Shown: positions 35,155 to 45,675, numbered from the stretch's first letter. The stretch is 64,000 nucleotides of DNA from Ariolimax columbianus (GCA_036924085.1 JAVGWX010000013.1:63191157-63255156), one strand, 5' to 3'. Translations and numbers: made by a program. Notes: generated from the sequence alone by a model not told the origin.

Positions 35155-35402
35155 GGACGGCGTGGGCTAGTGGTTAAGTGATACGGCTCACAACCCAAAC
35201 GTGCGGGGTTCGATTCCCATCACAGCACCGGCCGTTACCCGGAGGAAACAAACCCTTAGAAAATGTACGACGAAGCAAGCCCTTACATAAAATGCATGCT
35301 GAAGTCTGATGCACTGGGTCGACAGGCGCAAAATAAAAACATATTTCAACGCCCCCCTTCTTTGGGGAATAAAGAAATAAGACGAACGCCCAAAACAAAA
35401 CA
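35155..35402 (+). mobile_element. SINE-A, full-length reference copy
   Basis: The head reads GGACGGCGTGGGCTAGTGGT (box A-like) with box B GGTTCGATTCC at 35207-35217, about 37 bp apart, as in a tRNA-derived pol III promoter. The body contains AAACAAACCCTTAGAAAATG, TGCATGCTGAAGTCTGATGC and AAATAAGACGAACGCC and ends in an A-rich CAAAACAAAACAA tail. Total length about 248 bp. The origin tRNA is not evident. Confidence 0.93.
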
Positions 35403-35439
35403 ATGTGTATAAAAATATGTTATGACATTATTCTTGTGG

Positions 35440-36765
35440 ATCGTGTTCTTCCAGAATCATGGTGTGGTTTCAGAGCTGGGCGGTCAACTACGGACTTAAT
35501 TTTTATTCTCCGGCAACTGCAAGAAAAATTCAGAAAGCCAGACAGATGACCTTTCATCGCGTTTTTGACCTCACAAAGACGTTTGAAACAGTCTTGAGAC
35601 CTGGATTACATCATATATTGTAATACATTAGCAGCATTCCAGACCTGATCAAACTCATTGTCTCGTTCCATGAGGACATGAGAGCCAGCGTACAGTTCGA
35701 TGACAGTACATCTGACAGATTTGGCTTGGCTTGGCTTCGTTCGTTCTCAATCTCCCACTACCAAATCCTGAGAGCGTAAGTAGCAGAATGTAGTCCAGAG
35801 AACGGAATGCGTTGTGTCATAGTTTACAGCTTGACTGCGATATTTGCACCTTTCGATCCAACACATCTGACTTCAGCAAGCATTTTTTGAGTACCGAGTT
35901 AGCATTCCCTGTTCTCCTTAGCCAGTCTGCCTGTTGCAGCCTGTTATCCAGGATCACCGCATGGAGGTGTAGAATGGTCTTGGCAGCTCTAGTTCGCTGG
36001 CCCTGATGCTAGCAGTCAGCTATGGGTCCCTGACCTCTGCAGCTCATGCGCTTCTCATCATCTTGATCCCTGAAATATTTGAGGTGAAGATTGGAGTCAA
36101 GTAGGGCTGTGTTCTTGCTCTCCTAATTTTTGGCATCTTCTTTGCAGCCCTGCTGGACTATGCCCTTCGTGATGCTACTGGTGATGTCGTCATTCAAACT
36201 AGATCTAATGGTTGAGTTGTCTGCACTGTTCGCTTGAAAACCAAGACAAACACAACATAACTTCTTCTCAGAGATCTTCTATTCGCCGTTGACGCTGCAC
36301 TTGTGGCACACAGTGAGTCTACCCGCAGTCCTTAATTAACAATATGGTCAAAGCTTGCGATCTCTTCTCTATGACCATAAGTGAAATGAAGACTGTAGTT
36401 TGAAGTCAAGAAAATACTACCTCAACAAATACCACTTTAAACGATAACCTTATTGCGATAACACAACAATTCTGCTATTTGGGGCCAAATGTCACAGCCA
36501 CCTTCTCACTTGACGAAGAAATCAATACAAGGATAGGACATGTAGCTACTGCATTTGGCAGATTATCCAAAAGAGTGTGGGAAAATAATAAGTTAACGAT
36601 TCAAATAAAAGCTCGCATAAATCGAGCCGGCGTGCTTAGAACAATACTGTATGGCTGCGAATCGTGGACCACTTACTGGAGACAGGAGAAGAGACTCGAT
36701 ATCTTTAATCTTCGTTGTCTACACAAAATAATGACAATCGAGAGGCAAAGAAGTAGGTAACTGTG
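35440..36765 (+). mobile_element. decayed LINE split by a SINE-C
   Basis: Left part (35440-35722): RQLQEKFRKPDR, FDLTKTFETV (motif A, Asp changed to Glu) and VSFHEDMRASVQF. Right part (36071-36765): GVK-stop-GCVLALLIFGIFFAAL (motif B), then LFAVDAALVAHS (motif C, FADD changed), then EEINTRIGHVATAFGRLSKR and LYGCESWTTYWRQEK. Same broad group as 33033-34378. Many stops make it old. Confidence 0.88.
35723..36070 (-). mobile_element. SINE-C inserted into a LINE, AAGCC tail
   Basis: Reverse complement of SINE-C from GGCTTGGCTTGGCTTCGTTC to TTCTCATCATCTTGATCCC. It interrupts the LINE between motif A and motif B. I could not define a convincing TSD. Confidence 0.93.
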
Positions 36766-36964
36766 TCACTTTTAGTGAGTGTGACATCAAGTCAGACAAG
36801 ATGTAAGTTGCTCTGTCACTATTAGTGAATGTGACATCAAGTCAGACACGATGTAAGTTACTCCATCACTATTAGTGAGTGTGACATCAAGTCAGACACG
36901 ATATACGTTACTCTGTCACTATTAGTGAGTGTGACATAAAGTCAGACACGATGTAAGTTACTCA
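36766..36964. repeat. 50-bp tandem repeat, left part
   Basis: Four copies of a 50-bp unit (GTGTGACATCAAGTCAGACA, CGATGTAAGTTACTCTGTCA, CTATTAGTGA). It stops at the SINE-C start and resumes in diverged form at 38129. Confidence 0.93.
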
Positions 36965-38128
36965 GGGATCAAGATACTGAACAGTGCATGAGCAACGACC
37001 CAAAGATTTCTGCTAGTGTCAGATCAGCCACCCAAACTTTTCTGGTGGTGTCATACCAACGACCCAAAGATTTCTGCTAGTGTCAGACCAGCCCCCCAAA
37101 GATTTCTGCTAGTGTCAGACCAGCGACCCAAAGATTTTGCTAGTGTCAGAACAGCGACCCAAAGATTTTGCTAGTGTCAGACAAGCGACCCAAAGATTTT
37201 TCTAGTGTCAGACAAGCGACCCAAAGATTTTTCTAGTGTCAGACAAGCGACCCAAAGATTTTCCTAGTGTCAAACAAGCGACCCAAAGATTTTGCTAGTG
37301 TCAGACCAGCGACCCAAAGATTTTCCTAGTGTCAGACAAGCGACCCAAAGATTTTGCTTGTGTCAGACAAGCGACCCAAAGATTTTGCTAGTGTCAGACA
37401 AGCGACCCAAAGATTTTGCTAGTGTCAGACCAGCGACCCAAAGATTTTCCTAGTGTCAGACAAGCGACCCAAAGATTTTGATAGTGTCAGACCAGCGACC
37501 CAAAGATGTTCCTAGTGTCAGACAAGCGACCCAAAGATTTTGCTAGTGTCAGACAAGCGACCCAAAGATTTTGCTAGTGTCAGACCAGCGACCCAAAGAT
37601 TTTCCTAGTGTCAGACAAGCGACCCAAAGATTTTGCTAGTGTCAGACCAGCGACCCAAAGATTTTCCTAGTGTCAGACAAGCGACCCAAAGATTTTGCTA
37701 GTGTCAGACAAGCGACTCAAAGATTTTCCTAGTATCAGACAAGCGACCCAAAGATTTTGCTAGTGTCAGATAAGCGACCCAAAGATTTTGCTAGTGTCAG
37801 ACCAGCGACCCAAAGATTTCTGCTAGTGTCAGATCAGCCACCCAGATCTGCCAAGACCCTTCTGGGCATCTACGCGGTGAGCCTGGATAACAGATTACAA
37901 CAGGGCAGACTGGCTAAGGTGAAAGGATCGAAGAGGGAAGGCTTAACCGGGAACTAAAAATACCATGCTGAAGTCGGATGTGTCGGACCGAAAGGTGCAA
38001 ATATCGCAATCAAGCTGTAAAGTACTACACAACGCCTTCAGTTCTCCGGACTACATCCTGCTACTCGCAAAGCCCTGTTCAGGGCTTGGACGAGTGAGGT
38101 TTGAGAAAGAACGAAGAAGAAGAAGAAA
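36965..38128 (+). mobile_element. SINE-C copy swollen by an internal 31-bp array
   Basis: The 5' start GGGATCAAGATACTGAACAG and the 3' part (GATCTGCCAAGACCCTTCT, GGATAACAGATTACAACAGG, GGTGCAAATATCGCAATCAA, GAGAAAGAACGAAG with GAA tail) are normal SINE-C. Between them lies an array of about 27 units (36992-37842). The unit corresponds to the CAGCGACCC...TAGTGTCAGA segment, which in ordinary copies is present as an imperfect direct duplication (CGACCCATAGCTG / CGAACCATAGCTG). Confidence 0.93.
36992..37842. repeat. 31-bp array inside SINE-C
   Basis: The unit is GACCCAAAGATTTTGCTAGT plus GTCAGACAAGC, about 27 copies, with TTTTCCTAG and CAGACCAGC variants that alternate in a partly regular order. 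Confidence 0.96.
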
Positions 38129-38275
38129 TTAGCTGCTCTTTCACTAAAAGTTAATGTGACCTCTGACCTTGTAGCAGGCTGCCCCATTCCTAATAGTGAG
38201 TGTGACCTCTGACCTTGTCGTAGACTGCCCTATCACTAAAAGTGATTTTGACCTCTGACCTTATAGTAATTTCAG
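38129..38275. repeat. 50-bp repeat resumed after SINE-C
   Basis: Two to three diverged units (CACTAAAAGTTAATGTGACC, AATAGTGAGTGTGACCTC, CACTAAAAGTGATTTTGACC) recall the 36766-36964 array. GAAGTT/TAAGTT next to TGCTC at the start suggest the SINE landed inside this array. Confidence 0.7.
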
Positions 38276-38507
38276 TAACAACAACAATATGCCATGCCCG
38301 TTTCTACAGTCAGTTCAATCACCAATTTGAACACGTTGAGAACATTGCACGAAAACCTCTGCTGATCCTCTGACAGGATTGACAAGAAGATTGGCGTATT
38401 GACAATAGGAAGAAACAGCCCTATGAGAGAGCCCTTCTAAAAAACATACAAGAAAAAGGAACTTCAAAAGAGAAGTTCCTGCAACGGTTGCATTTAAATT
38501 AAGAATA

Positions 38508-38690
38508 TAAGAGCCACTGTCGTTAAAGTATTATAAGAGCCATTGTCGTAAAATATAAGAGACACTGTTGTAAAATATAAGAGCCACTGTCGTAAAATAT
38601 AAGAGCCATTGTCGTAAAATATAAGAGCCACTGTCGTAAAATATAAGAGCTATTGTCGTAAAATGTAAGAGCTATTGTCGTAAAATGTTG
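38508..38690. repeat. 22-bp tandem repeat, about 8 copies
   Basis: The unit is GAGCCACTGTCGTAAAATAT plus AA, with ACATTG and TATTG variants. Minus-strand Tyr-Phe-Thr-Thr pseudo-frame results. Confidence 0.92.
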
Positions 38691-38805
38691 ATGGGCGACA
38701 TCGTTCCATGGCAACAATTCTGAAAGGAGCGCGTCAAACATATGCAGATCTCAAAACAGATGGAGCGCTAGTCTTCCGCGAAACACAGGCAGCGATTATT
38801 ATCAC

Positions 38806-39070
38806 CATCACCTAGTTGATCAGGACATAGTCTGGTTGTAAGGTTGTCTGATCATGTTTCTTAATTTGACCCTATCCTCTAGTTCATCAGTTCATAGTCT
38901 GGTTGTAAGGTTGTCTGATCATGTTTCTTAATTTTACTCTATCCTCTTGTTGGTGAGTCCTAAGACTGGTTGTGAGAATCTGTGAGTATTTCTCTCTTGT
39001 GACTCTATATTCTAGTTGGTCAGTCGTAGAACTGGTTGTTAGGTTGTCTGAGCATGTTTCTGCTGCACCA
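38806..39070. repeat. 67-bp tandem repeat, four copies, continuous with a LINE 3' end
   Basis: The unit contains TCTGGTTGTAAGGTTGTCTG and ATCATGTTTCTTAATTT. The rightmost unit is contiguous with the minus-strand LINE coding piece at 39071-39215. Confidence 0.85.
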
Positions 39071-39215
39071 AATCCCAACCATTTATAGTTTTCTTCATCC
39101 CAGCATAGGCTCGTACCTTAATGTCCCTGCATACCTGATATGTAAAGGTGAGTCTTGGTTGGCCCCTTTCTCTTATCTCCTCAATCGTGCCCTCTAGTAT
39201 CTTCTGTAGAAGACT
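39071..39215 (-). mobile_element. LINE C-terminal fragment
   Basis: The minus strand reads LQKILEGTIEEIRERGQPRL, then TYQVCRDIKVRAYAGM and INGWDLVQQKHAQTT. The layout resembles the basic LINE C-terminus (G-x-x-x-x-x-RGRPR...D-x-x-W), but key residues are weak. Confidence 0.5.
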
Positions 39216-39243
39216 TTCATGTCTGATATTATTTTTTTTTTTA

Positions 39244-39533
39244 AATTTGACGTGTTTGCCTCACTAGTTTCTACTGGCGGGGGCACGCCTATTCCACCCC
39301 CGACCGTAGTCAATTGGGCGATATTAAGACGCATAAACCAGTGCTTGGATACATGTGTGCGTCTGTATGTACATATGCTAGTTTTGTGCGCTCTCAGAAG
39401 CCAGCCCAACCAAAGTGCAATGGAAGGGCCTCACCCTGAAGGCACATGTGAAAGTTGTGCAAGAGTGTGACTGTTGGGTAGAGTCAAATGAAACAAGAGT
39501 GTGATTATTGGGTAGAGTCAAATGAAACAAGAG
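39244..39533 (+). repeat. Rep-E copy with a 36-bp duplication
   Basis: GTTTGCCTCACTAGTTTCTA through CAATTGGGCGATATTAAGAC and TGCAATGGAAGGGCCTCACC. The end segment (GTTGGGTAGAGTCAAATGAA) is duplicated. A fragment of the family start recurs at 39566-39606. Confidence 0.85.
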
Positions 39534-39606
39534 TGTGTGGAAATATATACATATTTTTGTTTGCTTAGATGTTTGCCTCACTAGTTTCTACTGGCGGAGG
39601 CACGCC

Positions 39607-39977
39607 ATTTGGAAAATATTGTGTCCCAGCCAACTTAAAACCGAGAAAGCATGCGGAATCCATCATTGTGACGTCATCCCTGTCAACTGCGCCAGTACCC
39701 ACTCGAGAACAATAGGCCTGACCTCGGGACTTCCCGGTTTGATGGAACAGAAAAAAGATGGTTTGGCTAAACCAACAAAAGTATTGCAGGTGTACTCCGC
39801 CCCCCTCGAGTGACTGGTGATTGATGATGATAAATAATGGCAGAAATACAAAACAACGTTAAAACAGTTTTACCTGAGAGCAGAACCGCTGTTATCCATC
39901 TTTCAGGATTAAATGGTTCTTTTCAAATGAGTTCAGCGTTAAGGCAATTAAATCAGTTAAATGTCAGTTCTCAAATA
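39607..39977. other. unassigned stretch
   Basis: No recognisable domain, SINE or array. Confidence 0.4.
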
Positions 39978-40197
39978 TTCATAACCATAAAACATTACAC
40001 AATACAACATAACAAAACATAAAACAATATAACGTAACATCCAATACCATAACATAACCTAACACAACATAACATAATATAAAAATACATAATACAAAGC
40101 AAAGGCAAAGCAACAAAGGCCGCCGACCATCGCAGACGATGATGACATGATGTATTTGCTAGCGCTATTTTTAGTAAGGATTAACTGTGTTAATTGT

Positions 40198-40384
40198 TAT
40201 CCCCATTCTCTCGTCTCGAGCCGCCCGACCCCAGTGGCAAGTCAAGGACAATGCGACTAGGAGGCGACTGCGAGAAGCAGGGGACTTCGCATTAAACACC
40301 CGTGAAAAGGACGGCGGAGTCCGGAGTCGAACCCACACAAACCTGATCACGAGGCCGACGGCTTAACCACTTCGCCACGGAATC
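40198..40384 (-). mobile_element. SINE-B, tRNA-derived
   Basis: The minus strand starts GGATTCCGTGGCGAAGTGGT (box A-like) with GGGTTCGACTCC (box B-like) 40-odd bp on, then GGACTCCGCCGTCC and a body ending CGGGCGGCTCGAGACGAGAG. The same element is at 49494-49682. The head is tRNA-like, but the 3' half does not fold as a tRNA would, so this is a SINE, not a tRNA gene. Confidence 0.9.
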
Positions 40385-40532
40385 CTCAATACCATACATA
40401 ATACAACATACTATACCATAACAATCTATAACATACCACAACATGATATAACATAACATAACACTGCATACCATAACATAACACGATATTCTATAAGAGC
40501 ATATAACATAACATCAGATCACACTGCATACC

Positions 40533-40833
40533 ATTGTTGGTTGTTGTTTGCGAATGCCCACAATGAGTAGGTTTATTCTTTTGTGCGCCCTGAAAAGGAC
40601 GTTAAGTGGCAGGGGTTCGTAGCTTTCCTCATGTTCCGAGCATGCTGATGAGGGTGGACCAGGGTCCTCCGTGCGGTTTTGCTATGCTTAGCTTCAACTG
40701 CGTGTCGCTCACTACTACGGGGATCGTGTCGATACCTCACCTTGTTAGCCACGCTGCCATGAAAACAACCCATTTTCAAGGAGAACTGCTGGGAAGTCAA
40801 AGTGAGGGTCATGGCCAGTATATTTTACCTAAC
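40533..40833 (+). repeat. Rep-F insertion in an AACAT array
   Basis: Runs from TTGTTGGTTGTTGTTTGCGA through CCCACAATGAGTAGG to GTCATGGCCAGTATATTTTA. CACTGCATACC flanks it at 40522-40532 and 40834-40844, a likely 11-bp TSD. The same word also occurs nearby in the array, so the TSD is not certain. Confidence 0.85.
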
Positions 40834-41074
40834 CACTGCATACCGTAACGTAACACAACATTCCATAATATCACATAACCTAACATAACGCATCATAAGA
40901 TAACATATTCTAACATAACATAACGTAAAACATCAAAGCAAAACTGTTCATATTGCCAAACTGCTAACCATTTAACAACCAGATTGGTAGGTCGCAGTGA
41001 TCCCACGTATAGTTCCAAATAAGGTCAGCTGTCATTCTTCTGTCCAGGTTCGTCTTAGGTTTGATTAATATAAG

Positions 41075-41275
41075 AAGGAAGTGATAGTCAAACTGTATAA
41101 CGCATTATTTACACCTAGATTGGAGTACTGTGTACAGGTGTGGAGTTCTTATCGTAGAGGGGATCTAAAAATGCTGGAAAGAATACAAAAAAGAGCGACA
41201 ACGCTTATGGTGAGGTTTCAGAATTACAGTTACCGGGAAAGAGAAAAACGGGCCTACAGTGTCTAGAAAAGAGAA
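41075..41275 (+). mobile_element. CR1/L2-like LINE fragment, post-RT
   Basis: Reads VKLYNALFTPRLEYCVQVWS, then RGDLKMLERIQKRATTLMV and a broken SYREREKRAYS. This is the conserved PRLEYC-x-x-VW...L-x-x-x-Q-RAT block of CR1-like LINEs. It breaks off near GGTGACAATAAAGG. Confidence 0.88.
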
Positions 41276-41299
41276 GAATTCAAGGTGACAATAAAGGTT

Positions 41300-41640
41300 T
41301 ATAAGATTAACTTAACTTAACGTCTTTGTACTGGTTTAGAAGACTCTGTAGAATACGTATACAACCAGTTACAGTTGCTTTACCGTGCTCTAAAAATTAT
41401 GCGCATCCAATCTATTCTTAATTGCAGTAACTACCTCTGCCTCCACTACCGCCCATGGCAATGCATTCCAAGCATTCACCACTCTCTGACTAAAAAAATA
41501 TTTCCTAATATCTAATCTGGACCTTTCTTTATTTAATTTGTAGCTGTGTCCTCTTGTTCTTGTTGGTGGTTGTATTTTAAAGAAATAAAATGGTAAAGTC
41601 GAATGAATCCTTTCCTTTGATTGAGAAGTAAACATACACT
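41300..41640 (-). mobile_element. CR1/L2-like LINE 3' end
   Basis: The minus strand reads [20 protein letters not shown], then FFSQRVVNAWNALPWAVVEA and IKNRLDAHNF-stop, the typical CR1 terminus. Noncoding sequence follows and ends in repeated TTAAG (41311-41325 region). It resumes almost exactly where the oppositely oriented fragment at 41075-41275 stops. Confidence 0.9.
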
Positions 41641-41659
41641 CGCGAGAATACGACTGCTC

Positions 41660-41793
41660 TACAACAGATGTTCAAAAGATGAAAGAGGCTGCCAGCCACA
41701 TAATCTGGAAAAATATTGTCAGAGATACAGATGTTGAACAAGAGTGGGAGAGTTTCAAAACCGTTTTAGAAAAACTAAAAGTGGAATGTGTTC
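41660..41793 (+). mobile_element. possible LINE linker fragment before a 30-bp array
   Basis: Reads KEAASHIIWKNIVRDTDVEQ and EWESFKTVLEKLKVECVP, reminiscent of the CR1-type linker between endonuclease and RT (W...D-x-x-x-x-W-x-x-FK...IP). No catalytic motif is present. Confidence 0.5.
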
Positions 41794-42124
41794 CATGTAA
41801 GGAGGTCACCACCAAGACTTTGCCATTTAGGGAGGTCACCACCAAGACTCTGACATGTAGGGAGGTCAACACCAAGACTGTGCCATGTAGGAAGGTCAAC
41901 ACCAAGACTCTGCCATGTAGGGAGGTCAACACCAAGACTGTGCCATGTAGGGAGGTCAACACCAAGACTGTGCCATGTATGTAGGTCAACACCAAGACTC
42001 TGTCATGTAGGGAGGTCAACACCAAGACTCTGCCATCTATGTAGGTCAACACCAAGACTGTGCCTTGTAGGGAGGTCAACACCAAGACTCTGCCATGCAG
42101 GGAGGTCAACACCAAGACTCTGCA
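41794..42124. repeat. 30-bp tandem repeat, 11 copies
   Basis: The unit is GGAGGTCAACACCAAGACTC plus TGCCATGTAG. The in-frame 10-residue repeat (EVNTKTVPCR) continues the open frame of the LINE-like piece to its left up to a stop near 41984. Confidence 0.93.
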
Positions 42125-42239
42125 AAGTCTTCTAAATCACTATTCAGACGTTAAGTCAAGTCAAGGCACATAGTTCTTTTGTTCATAACAAGGCGTGAAC
42201 AAATCAAATATAAACATCATGCCTGAACAGTCCAGCGGG

Positions 42240-42565
42240 GCTGAAACACTTCGTTTCTTCTTCTTTGCGTTCGGTTTCGTATGTTCGTTTTATGCCACCA
42301 GATGGGACCGGCTCCATGAAGTGACACGTCAGTCGCAGGTCCTCAATGGTTCCCCACAGTTTGTCTTGAATGTTCCTATCCTCGGGCCAGGTCTTCTCAC
42401 GGGGGTCTTTGTGCAGTGGACATGTTTGCAGGACGTGTTCTAGAGTCTGGGATCCTCTCTGACATGTGCATTGTGCAGTCTCTGCTGCTTTCATTTTATG
42501 CATGTGTGCATTTAGTCTGCAATGGCCTGTTCTGAGGCGGAAAATTGTGGTATACTGTTTCTTAT
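42240..42565 (-). mobile_element. RNase H LINE C-terminal end
   Basis: The minus strand reads TAQCTCQRGSQTLEHVLQTC followed by PLHKDPREKTWPEDRNI and LWGTIEDLRLTCHFME, parallel to the C-terminus at 30355-31049. The 3' end (plus-strand left edge) gives ACCGAACGCAAAGAAGAAGA, again a GAAC...GAAGAAG type end. Confidence 0.85.
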
Positions 42566-43049
42566 TTAGTATATTGATTGGGTCATGTGGGTATTTGCTG
42601 TTTGTTCTCTCTATCCACAGTTATTTATATTTTTTGTGTGGATGTGTGCACAAACATTTCTTTAGCACCGAATTTGAGGTACTGACTGCACGTCCATTAT
42701 AAAAACCGCTGAACCTTCCGCGAGAATATTTGCTTTTGCCGGCCTTTTATTCCTAATGTTTTAGGAAATAATTTCAACGTTGGCCTATGATAAGGAGACA
42801 GCATCCATTTTCTACAGAGGAGCAACATTATCCATGCTGTCAGATGATGTAATAACAACCATGTTATCTAGCCCTTGGTAAAACTGGATATAACCATCTT
42901 TTCTATACTTATATCTTTATCTGAGTCTTTAAAATAAAATTATATCGACCTGTCCTCCCCTTAACCTGAAATGGAATGTCCCGTGACGTAGGATGAGAAC
43001 TCAAGGAACTCTGTTTGGGATGAGTGAGGGTCCAAGTTTCAATGAAATA
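42566..43049. other. unassigned stretch
   Basis: No recognised family. Confidence 0.45.
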
Positions 43050-43490
43050 AAATAAGATGAAGAAGGCAAGGAAAAAGAAGAGAAAAAAAGAAGAAGACAA
43101 AAATAGGAAGAAGAAGAAGAAAGGGAAGATAAAGAAGAAGAAGATGAAGAAGAAGAAGATTGAAAAGAAGAAGCAAAATAATAATAAAATGTATAATAAT
43201 AAGAACAAAAAGAAAAAGAAGAAGAAGAAAAATAGAAGGCGAAAAAGAAGAAGATGAAGAAGAAGAAAACGAAGAAGAAGAACAAGAAGAATAACAAGAA
43301 GAAGAAAAAGAAGAAGAACAAGACGAAGAAGAAGAAGAGGAGAAGAAGAAGAGAAAAAAGAAGAAGAAGAATAACAAGAAGAACAAGAAGAAGAAGATCA
43401 AAAAGAAGAAGCAAAATAATAATAAAATTAATAAACAATAGAACACAAAGAAGAATACAAAAAGCAGAAGAAGAAGAAGAAAAAGAGCAT
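43050..43490. repeat. AAG-rich purine tract with internal duplication
   Basis: AAGAAG, AAAAAG and GAAGAAC units. GAAGCAAAATAATAATAAAA occurs near 43169 and again 238 bp later, showing a block duplication. Lys-rich and Phe/Ser-rich pseudo-frames result. Confidence 0.93.
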
Positions 43491-44146
43491 GGCGCCATCA
43501 GTTTGACCTTGAAAGTCGACGGAAAAAGAGAAAATTATGCTGGAAATATATTTTCTGTAAAACTAAGATCGAATATAAGCGATGGAGAAAATTGTGTGAC
43601 TAAATACAATACAGACTCTGAAATATTAGGTGACTCGGCTACATTTCTGGGCGCCATAGCGATCTTTGTTGCTGGCATTTTCGTGACCTTACGCAATAGT
43701 TGACAACCCCTTTGACGTCACTACTTGAGGTCGCAATGATCTTGCGGATTCCCCGGAACCCGGTCAGGCATGTCAACTGGTCACGTGGTTTGGTAATATG
43801 ATTGGGCGGTATTTAACACACTCGCTGCGAAATATATAGAGCAGTAATACGCAAATGTTCTTCTGATGTGAAATTTCAGAACAATATCACACACGAGACG
43901 TTTCTGTCTTCGGTAACATCCCACTGGAACGTCTTCACGCATTATATACGAACCCCTTTAGAACCGGTCGCTGAATTTAATCCAACGGAATAAATACATT
44001 TAATATGTGAGGATTTAAGGAAAGGTTATATAATATCAAACTCAGACACTGATGGGGTGGCAGGCCAGGTTAAGCTCTTGAAGGCACCTGCGATTAGATC
44101 CTATGACGCCCCCGGTAATATTTGCAGAATAAAACTGCAGTGTTGT
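43491..44146. other. unassigned stretch
   Basis: A plus-strand frame continues from the purine tract to 43703 with a hydrophobic end (FLGAIAIFVAGIFVTL). I do not recognise it, and its start lies in low-complexity sequence. Confidence 0.4.
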
Positions 44147-44158
44147 ATTTATGTATTG

Positions 44159-44493
44159 GCTTGGCTTCGTTCGTTCTCAAACTCCCGCTACCAAACCCTG
44201 AAAGTGCTTAATTAGCAGAGAACGGATTGCGTTGTGTCGTAGGCTTGACTGCGATGTTTGCACCTTTCGGTCCAACACATCCGTCTTCAGCAAGCATTTG
44301 TAAGTACCGGGTTAGCATTCCCTTTTCGATCCCTTCTCCTTAGCCAGTCTGCCATGCTGCAGCCTGTTTTCCAGGATCACCGCGTGGAGGTGTAGAAGGG
44401 TCTTGGCAGCCCTGTTTCGCTGGTCCTGACGCTAGCAGTCAGCTATGGATCGCTAACCACTGCAGCTCATGCGCTACTCAGCATCTTGATCCC
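44159..44493 (-). mobile_element. SINE-C with perfect 12-bp TSD, AAGCC tail
   Basis: ATTTATGTATTG is present at 44147-44158 and 44494-44505, framing the reverse complement of SINE-C. Together with 50087-50445 it fixes the family ends: start GGGATCAAGATGCTGAG, tail GAACGAACGAAGCC. Confidence 0.96.
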
Positions 44494-44708
44494 ATTTATG
44501 TATTGTATTTATCTATTTATCTTGGAGGACAACCCCTCCTCCTCTCCCCCTTCTCTCGTCTCACAGCTGACAGAGACCCCGAGCTGTAGTCCCCAGAGCC
44601 CTTGCCTTAAACCGCCACAAATGAAATTTGAGAAACTTAGTAATATTTTCATACAGGAAAAAAATTTGCAAGAAAAATGGCCTTTATTTTGTAGAAGGCA
44701 AACAATTA

Positions 44709-44942
44709 AAGTGAGATCCAGTGATCACAAGGTAAGGTGTTCGACTCGGATGCTGGAGTTCGCCGGTTCAAATCACGGTGTGGACCAGGATTTTTTCACG
44801 TTGATCGTCCGGTAAAAATGTCACCTGATCTCTGAGTAGTGAGATCAGACACTCGTGTACAGTGGCGCGCATATTACACATCCCCTGACAGTTGGAAATC
44901 GAAGAATGATAGGCTGCAAAGGGCAGAATTAGAGTTAAAAAG
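44709..44942 (+). mobile_element. SINE-D copy
   Basis: tRNA-like head (CAAGGTAAGGTGTTCGACTC, box B-like CGGTTCAAATC), then the family body: GATCGTCCGGTAAAAATGTC, GTAGTGAGATCAGACACTCG, CAGTTGGAAATCGAAGAATG. It ends near AATTAGAGTTAAAAAGC. Confidence 0.88.
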
Positions 44943-45089
44943 CTGCTCAAATTATTCTAGGGATTCTCGCCCCACAGAGAATATGTCGCAAAAAGGAAAT
45001 TGTGTGGACATAGATTAGGTTTTTGTTTTGTGGTTAGCGGAGCGGCACTGATTGTGTTTGACAGGCTGCAGGTCTACCTTGTTCTAATT

Positions 45090-45267
45090 TACGCTACCAC
45101 TACCACCTGTTCCAAAAATAGTCGATAGTATATTCCAGGGGCTATCACCAACATAACGGGTTTTTAAGATATACTGGGATTGTCCTGGTAAGTCATTCCG
45201 CCTGCCAAAAAAAAAGGAACAAACATGGTCACACCTCCACACGACGTCTACCGGCACACGTTGACAG
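45090..45267 (+). repeat. Rep-H copy leading into the GATA array
   Basis: Resembles 12656-12797 (ATACTGGGATTGTCCTGGTA, CATGGTCACACCTCCACACG) and ends GAAGATAGATCGATAGATAG, from which the GATA array continues. Confidence 0.7.

Positions 45268-45675
<408 letters not shown>

Larger units (their letters stand above)
39978..40945. repeat. AACAT-type array broken by SINE-B and Rep-F
   Basis: ATAACATAAC-like pentamer DNA is present at about 39978-40105, 40385-40532 and 40834-40945. A SINE-B plus flanking sequence and a Rep-F lie in the gaps. The pieces look like one original array. Confidence 0.8.

Noticed and set aside
40198..40384. Possible tRNA gene on the minus strand (also 49494-49682, 35155-35230 and 55611-55690).
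   Set aside because: Box A- and B-like sequences are present, but no complete cloverleaf with acceptor stem is evident. The segments are heads of multi-copy SINEs.
43254..43703. 149-codon frame with a hydrophobic C-terminus, a possible membrane protein.
   Set aside because: Half of it is a Lys-rich purine tract. The remaining 70 residues match nothing I know, and there is no credible start.
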